A stretch of 64,000 bases of DNA. It comes from Jeongeupia naejangsanensis (GTDB taxonomy: Bacteria; Pseudomonadota; Gammaproteobacteria; Burkholderiales; Chitinibacteraceae). This document shows positions 17,814 through 27,295 of this stretch, piece by piece. The notes beneath the pieces were generated by a model. The model worked only from the letters and a program-made list of their open reading frames with translations. It was not told where the DNA came from and did no database searches. Position numbers and translations under genes: made by a program. How positions within the stretch are numbered: the stretch's first letter is position 1; the number at the start of each line of letters is the position of its first letter. The DNA is taken from the NCBI RefSeq assembly GCF_016865585.1, contig NZ_JAESND010000002.1, forward strand, positions 372,001-436,000. Reading direction: 5' to 3'.

Positions 17814-20627
17814 ATGATGACCGAGTATCAGGTTAATTCTCACCTCTTCGGCGGGAATGCACCGTTTATCGAGGAACTGTACGAACAGTACCTCGCCGAT
17901 CCGACGTCGGTGGACGGCAAATGGCGCGAGTATTTCGACCGGCTGCAGCAAACGGCCGGTGCGATCGAGCGCGATGTGCCGCGTGCGCCGATCGAGGAGT
18001 CATTCCGCCAGATGGCCCGCAAGCCGCGCATCGTCGCTGCCGCGGGTGCTGCCGACGAGAAGGCGGTGCGCCAGCAGATCAACCTGCTGCGACTGATTTC
18101 CGCCTACCGCGTACTCGGTAGCCGCAACGCAGCGCTCGACCCGCTGCGCCGGATGGACCAGGCCTACGTGGCCGAGCTCGATCCTAAGCATCACGGCTTC
18201 TCGGATGCCGACCAGGCCAAGGTGTTCGGTACCAACATCGCCGGTATGGAAAAGGCCTCGCTCGCCGAGGTACTGTCCTTCCTGAAGCAGACGTACTGCG
18301 GCAGCATCGGCCTCGAGTACATGCACATCACCCGTTCGGACGAAAAGCACTGGGTCCAGCAATGGTTCGAGTCGCGTCGTTCGACGTCGCAATACAATGC
18401 CGGTCAGAAAAAGCGCATTCTCAAGCAGGTCACCGCTGCGGAAACGCTCGAGCAGTACCTGCACAAGAAGTACGTTGGCCAGAAGCGCTTCTCGCTCGAA
18501 GGCGGCGACTCGCTGATTCCGGCGATGGACTACCTGACCCAGTTGTCCGGTGCCAGCGGCGTGCAGGAAATCGTGATCGGCATGGCCCACCGTGGCCGTC
18601 TGAACATGCTGGTGAACATCCTCGGCAAGCAGCCGCGTGACTTGTTCAGCGAATTCGAAGGCCGTTACACCACGCAGCTGGCGTCGGGCGACGTGAAGTA
18701 CCACATGGGCTTCTCGAGCGACATTCCGACCGCCAACGGCCCGGTGCACCTGAGCCTCGCGTTCAACCCGTCCCACCTTGAAATCGTCAACCCGGTCGTC
18801 GTCGGCTCGGTGCGCGCACGTCAGCAGCGCCGCAACGACAAGACCGGCGAGCAGGTCCTGCCGGTCCTGATCCACGGCGACTCGGCCTTCATCGGTCTGG
18901 GCACCAATCAGGGCACGTTCAACCTGTCGCAGACGCGCGGTTACGGTACCGGCGGTACCGTGCACATCGTCGTCAACAACCAGGTCGGCTTCACCACCTC
19001 GGACGTCCGCGACAACCGCTCGACCTTGTACTGTACCGACATCGCCAAGATGGTCGAAGCACCGGTATTCCACGTCAACGGCGACGATCCGGAGGCCGTG
19101 TGTCTGGTGATCGAGGCCGCGATGGAGTACCGCAAGACCTTCCGCAAGGACGTGGTCATCGACATCGTCTGCTTCCGTCGCTGGGGCCACAACGAGGCGG
19201 ACGATCCGTTCGTCACGCAGCCGATGATGTACAAGAAGATCGGCCAGCACCCGGGCGTGCGCAAGAAGTACGCCGACCGTCTGGTGGCCGAAGGCATCGT
19301 GTCCGAAGCCGAAGCCAGCGAAATGATCGACGCGTATCGCGCGGCGCTGGACCGCGGCGAACACGTCGAGCAAACCACGCTGACCGACTACAAGCGCAAC
19401 TTCGCCATCGATTTCGGCAAGTACATGGGCAACCACTGGCGCCATCCGGTCGACACCGCGGTGCGTCTGGGCGGTCTGCAGCGTCTGGCTGAAAAATTCA
19501 ACGCCGTGCCGGAGAACTTCAAGCTGCGCGCCAACGTCGAGAAGATCCTGCGCGAACGCGGCGAGATGGTCGCCGGCAATGCGCCGGTCGACTTCGGCAT
19601 GGCCGAGTCGCTTGCCTACGCCACGCTGGTGACCGAAGGTTATGCCGTGCGGATTTCGGGTGAAGACTCGGGTCGCGGCACCTTCAACCATCGCCATGCG
19701 GTCGTGCACGACCAGAACCGCGAGAAGTGGGACCAGGGCGCCTACATTCCGCTGCAGCACCTGTCGGACAGCCAGGCGCACTTCACCGTCATCGACTCGA
19801 TCCTGAACGAAGAAGCGGTGCTGGCGTTCGAATACGGCTATGCCTCGTCGGCGCCGGAAGAGCTGGTGATCTGGGAAGCGCAGTTCGGTGACTTCGCCAA
19901 CGGCGCGCAGGTCGTGATCGACCAGTTCATCACCTCGGGCGAAACCAAGTGGGGCCGTCTGTGCGGTCTGACGATGATGCTGCCGCACGGCTATGACGGC
20001 CAGGGCCCGGAGCACAGCTCGGCGCGCGTCGAGCGCTATCTGCAGCTGTGTGCCGAGCACAACGTCCAGGTCGTGCAGCCGTCCGAAGCCAGCCAGATCT
20101 TCCACGTGCTGCGTCGCCAGATGCTGCGTCCGGTCCGCAAGCCGCTGATCATCATCATGAGCAAGCGGCTGCTGAAGGCGAAGTTTGCCGCCAGCCCGAT
20201 CGAACAGTTCAGCAGCGGTGCGTTCCGCAGCGTGATCGGCGATACCGCCGAACTCGATGCCAAGAAGGTCAAGCGCATCCTCGTTTGCGCCGGTCAGGTG
20301 TACTACGACCTCGCCACGGCACGTGCCGAGCGCGAGATCAAGGACATCGCCATCATCCGCGTCGAGCAGCTGTATCCGTTCCCGACCGAAGAACTGCAGG
20401 CCGAGTTCGAGAAGTATCCGAACGCCCGCGAAGTGGTCTGGGTCCAGGAGGAGCCGCGCAATCAGGGTGCCTGGCACCAGATCCGCCACCGGCTCGAAGG
20501 CTGCACCTTGCCGAAGCAGGAACTCAAGTACGCGGGTCGTCCGTCGTCGGCATCGCCGGCCGTGGGCTACATGAGCAAGCACAACGCCCAGCTCAAGGCC
20601 TTCGTCGACGAAGCGCTGACATTTTAA
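17814..20627 (+). CDS. sucA: 2-oxoglutarate dehydrogenase E1 component
   Basis: SucA is the thiamine-diphosphate-dependent E1 of the oxoglutarate dehydrogenase complex; it decarboxylates 2-oxoglutarate and reductively succinylates the lipoyl group of SucB. The 937-residue protein has the N-terminal E2-binding segment (about residues 5-45; LFGGNAPFIEELYEQY). Active-site blocks include GMAHRGRLNMLVNI, FNPSHLEIVNPVVVGS, and the cofactor region HGDSAFIGLGTNQGTFNLSQ with VNNQVGFTT. The C-terminal block EEPRNQGAWHQIRHRL is typical of E1o. A second Met codon follows directly at 17817. Confidence 0.98.
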   Translation: MMTEYQVNSHLFGGNAPFIEELYEQYLADPTSVDGKWREYFDRLQQTAGAIERDVPRAPIEESFRQMARKPRIVAAAGAADEKAVRQQINLLRLISAYRVLGSRNAALDPLRRMDQAYVAELDPKHHGFSDADQAKVFGTNIAGMEKASLAEVLSFLKQTYCGSIGLEYMHITRSDEKHWVQQWFESRRSTSQYNAGQKKRILKQVTAAETLEQYLHKKYVGQKRFSLEGGDSLIPAMDYLTQLSGASGVQEIVIGMAHRGRLNMLVNILGKQPRDLFSEFEGRYTTQLASGDVKYHMGFSSDIPTANGPVHLSLAFNPSHLEIVNPVVVGSVRARQQRRNDKTGEQVLPVLIHGDSAFIGLGTNQGTFNLSQTRGYGTGGTVHIVVNNQVGFTTSDVRDNRSTLYCTDIAKMVEAPVFHVNGDDPEAVCLVIEAAMEYRKTFRKDVVIDIVCFRRWGHNEADDPFVTQPMMYKKIGQHPGVRKKYADRLVAEGIVSEAEASEMIDAYRAALDRGEHVEQTTLTDYKRNFAIDFGKYMGNHWRHPVDTAVRLGGLQRLAEKFNAVPENFKLRANVEKILRERGEMVAGNAPVDFGMAESLAYATLVTEGYAVRISGEDSGRGTFNHRHAVVHDQNREKWDQGAYIPLQHLSDSQAHFTVIDSILNEEAVLAFEYGYASSAPEELVIWEAQFGDFANGAQVVIDQFITSGETKWGRLCGLTMMLPHGYDGQGPEHSSARVERYLQLCAEHNVQVVQPSEASQIFHVLRRQMLRPVRKPLIIIMSKRLLKAKFAASPIEQFSSGAFRSVIGDTAELDAKKVKRILVCAGQVYYDLATARAEREIKDIAIIRVEQLYPFPTEELQAEFEKYPNAREVVWVQEEPRNQGAWHQIRHRLEGCTLPKQELKYAGRPSSASPAVGYMSKHNAQLKAFVDEALTF

Positions 20628-20633
20628 TTTCCG

Positions 20634-20654
20634 CGGGACGGCGTTGCCGTCCCG
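20634..20654 (+). other. Intercistronic hairpin sucA-sucB
   Basis: A perfect 9-bp stem CGGGACGGC / GCCGTCCCG with a GTT loop lies 7 bases after the sucA stop and 37 bases before sucB. It has no T run. It belongs to a series of such hairpins in this operon. Confidence 0.7.
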
Positions 20655-20690
20655 ATCTGCCGCAAGCCGGAACCAATTGGAGAAATCGTA

Positions 20691-21920
20691 ATGATCATCG
20701 AAGTCAAAGTGCCGCAGCTGCCGGAATCCGTGGCCGAAGCCACGCTGCTGACCTGGAAGAAGAAAGTCGGCGAAGCCGTTGCGCGTGACGAAAACCTGAT
20801 CGACATCGAAACCGACAAGGTCGTGCTGGAAATTCCGGCACCGCAAGCCGGTGTGCTGGTGTCCATCGTGCTGGAAGAAGGCGCGACCGTGGGCAGCAAC
20901 GACCTGATCGCCACCATCGATACCGAAGCGCAGGTTGCCGCAGCTGCGCCGGCCGTGTCGCAGCCAAGCGCCGAAATCGTCGAGCAGCAACAGCGGCTCG
21001 AAGCGGTTGCCGCTTCGGCCGGCATCCCGGCCTCGGCACTGGGTTTTGGCTCGGCAGTGATGCCGGCAGCGAAAAAGCTCGCCGCCGACGCAGGCCTCGA
21101 TGCGTCGAAGGTCGAGGGTACGGGCCGTGGTGGTCGCGTACTGAAAGAAGACGTGCAGAACGCGCTGGCCAAGCCGGCAGCACCGGCTGCTGCCGCGGCC
21201 GCACCGGTTGCCGCTGGCGAGCGCGCCGAACAGCGCGTGCCGATGAGCCGCCTGCGCCAGCGTGTTGCCGAGCGCCTGCTGCAGTCGCAACAGACCAACG
21301 CCATCCTGACGACCTTCAACGAAGTCAACATGAAGCCGTTGATGGACCTGCGCAACAAGTACAAGGACCGTTTCGAGAAGGAACACGGCGTGAAGCTCGG
21401 CTTCATGGGTTTCTTCGTCAAGGCGGCCGTGCACGCGCTGAAGAAGTATCCGATCGTCAACGCGTCGGTCGACGGTAACGACATCGTTTACCACGGCTAC
21501 TTCGACATCGGTGTTGCCGTCGGTTCGCCGCGCGGCCTCGTCGTGCCGGTGATCCGCAACGCCGACCAGCTGAGCCTGGCCGACATCGAGAAGACCATCG
21601 CCGACTTCGGCAAGCGCGCGCAGGAAGGCAAGCTCGGTATCGAAGAGCTGACCGGTGGCACCTACACGATCTCGAACGGCGGTACGTTCGGTTCGATGAT
21701 GTCGACCCCGATCATCAACCCGCCGCAATCGGCGATCCTCGGCATGCACGCCACCAAGGAACGTGCCGTGGTCGAAAACGGTGAAATCGTCGCCCGGCCG
21801 ATGATGTATCTGGCGCAATCGTACGACCACCGGATCATCGACGGCCGCGAAGCCGTGCTGTCGCTGGTCGCGATCAAGGAAGCGATCGAAGACCCGGCCC
21901 GTCTGCTGCTGGACCTGTAA
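20691..21920 (+). CDS. sucB: Dihydrolipoyllysine succinyltransferase (E2 of OGDH)
   Basis: SucB transfers succinyl from its lipoyl arm to CoA and forms the core of the complex. The 409-residue protein has one lipoyl domain (residues 1-75; K43 in ETDKVVLEI is the lipoylated lysine), an Ala/Pro-rich linker, a peripheral-subunit-binding domain (about 110-150) and the catalytic domain (about 180-409). The active-site His380 and Asp384 lie in [13 protein letters not shown]. It has a GGAG ribosome site and sits between sucA and lpdA. Confidence 0.98.
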   Translation: MIIEVKVPQLPESVAEATLLTWKKKVGEAVARDENLIDIETDKVVLEIPAPQAGVLVSIVLEEGATVGSNDLIATIDTEAQVAAAAPAVSQPSAEIVEQQQRLEAVAASAGIPASALGFGSAVMPAAKKLAADAGLDASKVEGTGRGGRVLKEDVQNALAKPAAPAAAAAAPVAAGERAEQRVPMSRLRQRVAERLLQSQQTNAILTTFNEVNMKPLMDLRNKYKDRFEKEHGVKLGFMGFFVKAAVHALKKYPIVNASVDGNDIVYHGYFDIGVAVGSPRGLVVPVIRNADQLSLADIEKTIADFGKRAQEGKLGIEELTGGTYTISNGGTFGSMMSTPIINPPQSAILGMHATKERAVVENGEIVARPMMYLAQSYDHRIIDGREAVLSLVAIKEAIEDPARLLLDL

Positions 21921-21928
21921 TTCCGGAA

Positions 21929-21950
21929 CGGGCGGGGGGAAGCCCGCCCG
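21929..21950 (+). other. Intercistronic hairpin sucB-lpdA
   Basis: A perfect 8-bp stem CGGGCGGG / CCCGCCCG with a GGGAAG loop lies 9 bases after the sucB stop. It has no T run. Confidence 0.65.
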
Positions 21951-21990
21951 ACACGCGCGAGCACGGCTCGCATCAGCTTAGGAAAACAAC

Positions 21991-23424
21991 ATGGCTCAAC
22001 AATTCGACGTCGTCGTCATCGGCGGCGGCCCCGGCGGCTACGTGGCGGCGATCCGTGCGGCACAGCTTGGCTTCAGTACGGCGTGCATCGACGCGACCAA
22101 GAACGCCGACGGCAAGGCCAGCCTGGGCGGCACCTGCCTGAACGTCGGCTGCATTCCGTCCAAGGCGCTGCTGCAATCGTCCGAGAACTATCACAACACG
22201 CTGCACGGCTTTGCCGAGCACGGCATCACGGCCGGTTCGGTCAAGTTCGACGTCGCCAAAATGCTGGCGCGCAAGCAGGACATCGTCAACAAGAACACCG
22301 GCGGCATCACCTTCCTGTTCCGCAAGAACAAGGTGACCTCGTTCCTTGGCTACGGCAGCTTCAAGGCACGCGTTGGCGATCGCTACCAGATCGAGATCAA
22401 GGACGGCGACAAGGTCGACCTGATCGAGGCGACGCACGTCATCATTGCAACCGGTTCCAAGGTCCGGCAGCTGCCGGGCGTACCGGTCGACAACCAGCTG
22501 GTGCTCGATAACGAAGGCGCGCTGGCAATTCCGGCAGTGCCGAAGAAGCTGGGCGTGATCGGTGGCGGCGTCATCGGTCTGGAAATGGGCTCGGTGTGGA
22601 AGCGCCTCGGTGCGGAAGTGACCGTGCTCGAAGCTGCGCCGACTTTCCTCGGTGCTGCCGACGAACAGGTGGCCAAGGAAGCCTTCAAGCTCTTCACCAA
22701 GGACACCGGTCTGGATATCCATACCGGCATCAAGCTTGGCGACATCAAGGTCGGCAAGAAAGACGTGAGCGTGAACTGGACCGACGCCAGCGGCGCGGAA
22801 CAGAAGAACGTCTTCGACAAGCTCATCGTCGCCATCGGCCGCGTGCCGAACACCGACAATCTGGGCGCCGAAGCGGTTGGTCTCAAGATCAACGAGCGTG
22901 GCCAGGTCGAAGTCGATGACGAGTGCCGTGCCAACCTGCCGAACGTCTGGGCGGTCGGTGACGTGGTGCGTGGCCCGATGCTGGCGCACAAGTCGTCCGA
23001 AGAGGGTGTGGCCGTGGCCGAGCGCATCGCCGGTCAGCACCCGCACGTCGATTTCGGCGTAATTCCTTGGGTGATTTACACGAACCCGGAAATCGCATGG
23101 GTCGGCAAGACCGAGCAGCAGCTGAAGGCCGAAGGCGTCGAGTACAAGAAGGGTCAGTTCCTGTTCTCGGCCAACGGTCGCGCACTGGCGCTGGGCGACT
23201 CCAAGGGCTTCGTCAAGATGCTCGCCGATGCCAAGACCGACCGTATCCTCGGTGTGCACATCATTGGCGCACATGCGTCCGAGCTGATCACCGAAGCGGT
23301 CGTTGCCATGGAATTCCAGGCCTCGTCCGAAGACATCGCGCGCATCGTCCACGCTCATCCGTCGCTGTCCGAAGCCATGCACGAAGCGGCGCTGGGTTGC
23401 GACAAGCGCGGTCTGCACAGCTGA
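21991..23424 (+). CDS. lpdA: Dihydrolipoyl dehydrogenase (E3)
   Basis: LpdA reoxidises the dihydrolipoyl group with NAD+. The 477-residue flavoprotein has the FAD motif [14 protein letters not shown], the redox disulfide C49/C54 in [13 protein letters not shown], a second dinucleotide motif [16 protein letters not shown], and the C-terminal dimer-interface catalytic block [14 protein letters not shown]. It lacks the extra N-terminal lipoyl domain that some betaproteobacterial pyruvate-dehydrogenase E3 proteins carry, consistent with service in the 2-oxoglutarate complex beside sucA and sucB. Confidence 0.97.
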   Translation: MAQQFDVVVIGGGPGGYVAAIRAAQLGFSTACIDATKNADGKASLGGTCLNVGCIPSKALLQSSENYHNTLHGFAEHGITAGSVKFDVAKMLARKQDIVNKNTGGITFLFRKNKVTSFLGYGSFKARVGDRYQIEIKDGDKVDLIEATHVIIATGSKVRQLPGVPVDNQLVLDNEGALAIPAVPKKLGVIGGGVIGLEMGSVWKRLGAEVTVLEAAPTFLGAADEQVAKEAFKLFTKDTGLDIHTGIKLGDIKVGKKDVSVNWTDASGAEQKNVFDKLIVAIGRVPNTDNLGAEAVGLKINERGQVEVDDECRANLPNVWAVGDVVRGPMLAHKSSEEGVAVAERIAGQHPHVDFGVIPWVIYTNPEIAWVGKTEQQLKAEGVEYKKGQFLFSANGRALALGDSKGFVKMLADAKTDRILGVHIIGAHASELITEAVVAMEFQASSEDIARIVHAHPSLSEAMHEAALGCDKRGLHS

Positions 23425-23430
23425 TTTTTT

Positions 23431-23455
23431 TGCGGGCTGCCAGGGGCCGCCCGCA
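23431..23455 (+). other. Intercistronic hairpin lpdA-sucC
   Basis: TGCGGGC pairs with GCCCGCA around an 11-base loop, directly after a T-rich stretch that follows the lpdA stop. The T run lies before the stem on the coding strand, so termination of the sense transcript is not expected. Confidence 0.6.
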
Positions 23456-23488
23456 CCCAACACCTCTCCTCACAAAGGATTTAAAGAG

Positions 23489-24652
23489 ATGAATCTCCAC
23501 GAGTATCAAGCCAAGGAACTGCTGGCCCAGTACGGCCTGCCGGTACAGAAGGGCATTCTGGCGAACAGCGCTGAAGAAGCTGCTGCCGCTTACGACACCC
23601 TCGGCGGCAAGTTCGCCGTGGTGAAGGCCCAGGTTCACGCCGGTGGCCGCGGCAAGGCCGGTGGCGTCAAGGTGGTGAAGAGCCGCGAAGAAGCTGCCGA
23701 AGTGGCCAAGTCGCTGATCGGCACCAATCTGGTGACCTACCAGACCGACGCAGCCGGCCAGCCGGTGCACTCGGTGCTGGTGTGTGAAGACATGTACCCG
23801 GTGCAGCGCGAGCTGTATCTGGGCGCCGTGGTCGATCGTTCGAGCCAGCGCGTCGTGTTCATGGTGTCGACCGAAGGTGGCGTCGAGATCGAGAAGGTTG
23901 CCGAAGAAACCCCGGAAAAGATCATCAAGATCGAGATCGATCCGCTGGTCGGCGCTCAGCCGTTCCAGGGCCGCGACGCTGCGTTCGCGCTCGGTCTGCA
24001 AGGCCCGCAAATCGCTGCATTCACCAAGCTGTTCCTCGGTGCGGCCAAGGCCTTCATCGAGAACGACTTCGCGCTGTTCGAAGTGAACCCGCTGGCGCTG
24101 CGTGAAAACGGCGAACTGGCTTGCGTCGACGGCAAGATCAACCTCGACTCCAACGCCCTGTACCGTCACCCGGAACTGCTGGCGCAACGCGACAAGTCGC
24201 AGGAAAACGAGCGTGAAGTGAAGGCGTCGGAGTTCGAACTGAACTACGTGGCGCTGGAAGGCAACATCGGCTGCATGGTGAACGGCGCCGGTCTGGCCAT
24301 GGCCACGATGGACATCATCAAGCTCAAAGGCGGCCAGCCGGCCAACTTCCTCGATGTCGGCGGTGGCGCAACCAAGGAGCGCGTGATCGAAGCGTTCAAG
24401 CTGATCCTGGCCGACGAATCGGTCAAGGGCGTGCTGATCAACATCTTTGGCGGCATCGTCCGTTGCGACATGATCGCCGAAGCGATCATCGCCGCCGTCA
24501 AGGAAGTGAACGTGACCGTGCCGGTCGTGGTTCGTCTGGAAGGCAACAACGCCGAACTCGGCGCCAAGCTGCTCGACGAATCGGGCCTGAAGCTGACTTC
24601 GGCCCAGGGCCTGAACGACGCGGCCGAGAAGATCGTCGCCGCGCTGGCCTGA
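23489..24652 (+). CDS. sucC: Succinyl-CoA synthetase, beta subunit
   Basis: SucC contributes the nucleotide-binding ATP-grasp part of succinyl-CoA synthetase, which makes ATP or GTP from succinyl-CoA. The 387-residue length matches the family. It begins with the standard [18 protein letters not shown]. The nucleotide-lysine block [15 protein letters not shown] and the C-terminal CoA-ligase block [16 protein letters not shown] / [15 protein letters not shown] are present. I chose the ATG at 23489, preceded by AAAGGATTTAAAGAG; the frame is open back to 23303 but that is lpdA sequence. Confidence 0.98.
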   Translation: MNLHEYQAKELLAQYGLPVQKGILANSAEEAAAAYDTLGGKFAVVKAQVHAGGRGKAGGVKVVKSREEAAEVAKSLIGTNLVTYQTDAAGQPVHSVLVCEDMYPVQRELYLGAVVDRSSQRVVFMVSTEGGVEIEKVAEETPEKIIKIEIDPLVGAQPFQGRDAAFALGLQGPQIAAFTKLFLGAAKAFIENDFALFEVNPLALRENGELACVDGKINLDSNALYRHPELLAQRDKSQENEREVKASEFELNYVALEGNIGCMVNGAGLAMATMDIIKLKGGQPANFLDVGGGATKERVIEAFKLILADESVKGVLINIFGGIVRCDMIAEAIIAAVKEVNVTVPVVVRLEGNNAELGAKLLDESGLKLTSAQGLNDAAEKIVAALA

Positions 24653-24681
24653 TCACCTGCATACGGATAAGGAATAAACCA

Positions 24682-25566
24682 ATGAGCGTTTTGGTCAACA
24701 AAGATACGAAAGTGCTGGTGCAAGGCTTCACCGGCAAGAACGGTACCTTCCACGCCGAGCAGGCGCTGAAGGTCGGCACCAAGGTCGTCGGTGGCGTGAC
24801 CCCGGGCAAGGGCGGTGCAGAGCACCTCGGCCTGCCGGTGTTCAACACCATGAAGGACGCCGTGCGCCAGACCCAGGCTGATGCTTCGGTGATCTACGTG
24901 CCGGCACCGTTTGCCAAGGACTCGATCCTCGAAGCGATCGACAGCGGCGTGAAGCTGATCGTCTGCATCACCGAAGGCGTGCCGACCCTCGACATGCTGT
25001 ACGTGAAGAAGGCCGTCGACGAAGCCGGCATCCGCCTGATCGGCCCGAACTGCCCCGGCATCATCACCCCGGGCGAGTGCAAGATCGGCATCATGCCGTG
25101 GCACATCCACCAGCCGGGTCGCATCGGCATCGTGTCGCGTTCGGGCACGCTGACGTACGAAGCCGTGGCGCAAACCACCGCGCTGGGTCTGGGTCAGTCG
25201 ACCTGCATCGGCATCGGCGGCGACCCGATCCCGGGCACCAGCCACATCGACGCGCTGAAGCTGTTCCAGGACGATCCGGATACCGACGCGATCATCATGA
25301 TCGGCGAAATCGGTGGCTCGGCCGAGGAAGAAGCAGCCGAGTTCGCCAAGTCCTACGTGACCAAGCCGGTTGTCGGCTACATTGCCGGCGTCACCGCGCC
25401 GAAGGGCAAGCGCATGGGCCACGCCGGTGCGATCATCTCCGGCGGCAAGGGTACGGCAGAAGAGAAGTTCGCCGCGTTCGAGCGTGCAGGCATCGCCTAC
25501 ACCCGCAGCCCGGCCGAACTCGGCAAGACCATGTTCGAACTGCTGAAAAGCAAGAACATGATCTGA
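24682..25566 (+). CDS. sucD: Succinyl-CoA synthetase, alpha subunit
   Basis: SucD carries the CoA-binding Rossmann domain ([19 protein letters not shown] at the N-terminus) and the histidine that is transiently phosphorylated, H247 in [11 protein letters not shown]. The 294-residue length fits the family. It starts at 24682 with an AAGGAA ribosome site. It is the last gene of the TCA run; a strong terminator follows. Confidence 0.98.
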   Translation: MSVLVNKDTKVLVQGFTGKNGTFHAEQALKVGTKVVGGVTPGKGGAEHLGLPVFNTMKDAVRQTQADASVIYVPAPFAKDSILEAIDSGVKLIVCITEGVPTLDMLYVKKAVDEAGIRLIGPNCPGIITPGECKIGIMPWHIHQPGRIGIVSRSGTLTYEAVAQTTALGLGQSTCIGIGGDPIPGTSHIDALKLFQDDPDTDAIIMIGEIGGSAEEEAAEFAKSYVTKPVVGYIAGVTAPKGKRMGHAGAIISGGKGTAEEKFAAFERAGIAYTRSPAELGKTMFELLKSKNMI

Positions 25567-25586
25567 TCACGCTAAAGCGTGAAAAG

Positions 25587-25613
25587 AAAACGCCACCTTC
25601 GGGTGGCGTTTTT
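25587..25613. terminator. Bidirectional terminator between sucD and the M48 gene
   Basis: AACGCCACC-TTCG-GGTGGCGTT is a 9-bp stem with A residues before and T residues after, so it can end both the plus-strand TCA operon and the minus-strand protease gene. A small perfect hairpin CACGCT-AA-AGCGTG lies just upstream at 25568-25581. Confidence 0.9.
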
Positions 25614-25645
25614 GTTTGTGCAGGAGAGCGGCCGGGAGTGCCGGT

Positions 25646-26401
25646 TTACTTGCCGCTGTTGATCCGGTCCTGGATGTGCTTGGCGCGGTCGGCGGATGCC
25701 GGATGCGAGCTCATGATGCTGCTGTTGCCGCCATCGAGCTTGGCCAGCTTCTGGAAGCTGGTCACCAGCGCCTGCGGGTTGTAGCCCTTGCTCTTCAGCA
25801 GGTCGAACGAATAATCATCAGCGGCGCTTTCCTGGCTCTGCGAGAACTGGGCGTTGACCAGTTGCTCTGCCAGATCGGCCAGTTGGGATTTGCTCAGGGC
25901 GTTGACCGTGGCACCACCGACGGCACCGACCGCGCCGCGTGCGGCGGCAACACCGTAGGCGACCTGCGCGGCCTTCTTGGTGTGGCCCAGTGCGACGTGG
26001 CCGATTTCGTGGCCGAGTACCGCACGGACTTCATCGTCGGTCATCAGGTCCATCAGGCCGCTGTAGACACGTACGCAACCGTTGGCCATTGCCCATGCGT
26101 TCACGTCCTTGGTCTGGTAGACCTTGAAGTTCAGCGGGGCACCATTGACGCTGGTCGGCAGTCCCTTCATCACGTTGTTCAGGCGCTTGGCGTAAGTGCT
26201 GTTCGCCGGCGCGATCTTGGACTGGGCGTCCTGCTGCTGGCACGACTGGACCGACAGTTTCTGAACATCGGCGTCGGTCAGCATGGCCGCCTGAGCGGCA
26301 GAGCTGCCTGATTGCAGCAGCGCGTTGGTGTCCATCTGGGCACAGCCCGACAGGGCCAGAACGGCCGCGGCGACGGTCGCGGATGTAAAGCGAATACTCA
26401 T
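25646..26401 (-). CDS. M48 family metalloprotease, lipoprotein
   Basis: This 251-residue exported zinc protease resembles the LoiP/YggG and BepA-like group that removes misassembled envelope proteins. The signal ends in lipobox L17-S18-G19-C20, so the mature protein is lipid-anchored and probably periplasmic. The zinc motif HEIGH lies at residues 131-135 in VLGHEIGHVALGH, and ESAADDYSFDLL supplies the third zinc ligand, E, further on. It is a single-gene unit convergent with sucD. The exact substrate is unknown. Confidence 0.9.
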   Translation of the reverse strand: MSIRFTSATVAAAVLALSGCAQMDTNALLQSGSSAAQAAMLTDADVQKLSVQSCQQQDAQSKIAPANSTYAKRLNNVMKGLPTSVNGAPLNFKVYQTKDVNAWAMANGCVRVYSGLMDLMTDDEVRAVLGHEIGHVALGHTKKAAQVAYGVAAARGAVGAVGGATVNALSKSQLADLAEQLVNAQFSQSQESAADDYSFDLLKSKGYNPQALVTSFQKLAKLDGGNSSIMSSHPASADRAKHIQDRINSGK

Positions 26402-26521
26402 TTCAACTCCATGCGGTAAATGAATTCAATCGGTAGCAATCTAGTCGAAACACGGATGGAAAACCATCCGTGCTTTCGCCATGTTTCTACCAATGGTATC
26501 GCATTCGTTCGAGTTGATGAC

Positions 26522-27007
26522 TCACGATGCAAGACAGGTGCGCAAGCACAGCCAGGCATCGATCTTGGCTTGCAACGGCATGGTGTGGGCCGGGCTGGTC
26601 GAGGGCAGGGCGATGCAGGCCAGCGTGGACGGAATCTGCCGGTGGCCGAGCCGATAGGCCGCCTGGCCGTTGAAGGCCACGGCGCGGAGTTCGGGCATGC
26701 GGGCAATCAGGGCGATGAGCGGGTTGGTTTCGACATCACGCAGCGCCTGATCTAGGCTGCCTTGCCGCGTGGCCCGACCGATCACGTCCCAGAGACCGAT
26801 CCTGAGGTCGAGCAGACGTGCGAGCCGTGTTTCGTACGGTTGCGCGAGCAGTTCAGTCCCGGTCAGTTCGCTGATGATCGGCCAGAAGGCGTTGCGGGGG
26901 TGGGCGTAATACGCTTGCGCTGCCAGCGAGGCATCGCCGGGCAGGCTGCCGAGAATCAGTAGCCGCGTTCGGCTGTCAATGACGGGGGCGAGGCCGGTTT
27001 TCAGCAT
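26522..27007 (-). CDS. DNA-deoxyinosine (hypoxanthine) glycosylase, UDG superfamily
   Basis: This 161-residue protein is a short uracil-DNA-glycosylase-superfamily enzyme. The first motif LLILGSLPGDASLAAQAYYAH resembles the GSLPG loop of the deaminated-purine-repair subfamily, followed by HPRNAFWPI. The second motif LPSTSPAH is the DNA-contacting loop. It would remove hypoxanthine, and perhaps uracil, from DNA. The subfamily call is from motif memory; a Mug-like mismatch glycosylase is the alternative. It is divergent from the 25-codon gene at 27116. Confidence 0.8.
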   Translation of the reverse strand: MLKTGLAPVIDSRTRLLILGSLPGDASLAAQAYYAHPRNAFWPIISELTGTELLAQPYETRLARLLDLRIGLWDVIGRATRQGSLDQALRDVETNPLIALIARMPELRAVAFNGQAAYRLGHRQIPSTLACIALPSTSPAHTMPLQAKIDAWLCLRTCLAS

Positions 27008-27115
27008 GATGAGGTGGTGCCGGGTGACAAGACGTGTGAATAGTTATGTAGTTTACATTCTTATTTTTGTCGATAATTCAGGTAACAAAACTACCAAACA
27101 TTCAGGAGTAAAACC

Positions 27116-27193
27116 ATGCGCAAGTTGCTGAAGAAAATCGAACGCAAAGCCCAAGCAATGCTTGAACAACGTTACAGCTATCTGTTCCGCTGA
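27116..27193 (+). CDS. 25-residue basic peptide gene, unknown function
   Basis: A short ATG frame encodes 25 residues. It begins MRKLLKKIERKAQ and ends QRYSYLFR, with eight Arg/Lys against two Glu, and has the look of an amphipathic helix. The support is its setting: an AGGAG ribosome site 6 bases before the ATG, a plausible promoter upstream (TTTACA at 27052 and TAATTC at 27074, 16 bases apart), and a strong terminator 15 bases after the stop. Together these make a complete single-gene unit of about 170 bases. I do not recognise the family; a membrane-associated peptide or a small RNA with an embedded frame are both possible. Confidence 0.6.
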   Translation: MRKLLKKIERKAQAMLEQRYSYLFR

Positions 27194-27207
27194 ACCAGCA
27201 CCCCATG

Positions 27208-27240
27208 AAAAAAGCCACCTTGTTCGGGTGGCTTTTTTTT
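27208..27240 (+). terminator. Intrinsic terminator after the 25-codon gene
   Basis: GCCACC pairs with GGTGGC around a 7-base loop, with six A before and eight T after. It belongs to the small gene on the plus strand and could also act on minus-strand transcription leaving the chemotaxis gene. Confidence 0.9.
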
Positions 27241-27295
27241 GTACGCCATTGGCGCAGGACAGAGGTCGGTGATGATGCCGCGCTTCGAATGATGC

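Noticed and set aside
18000-21830. Very long open frame on the minus strand, antisense to sucA and sucB (1276 codons)
   Set aside because: It is produced by codon bias in G/C-rich genes: the opposite strand has few stop codons. The translation is Arg/His/Gln-rich with no family resemblance, while the plus-strand products are certain.
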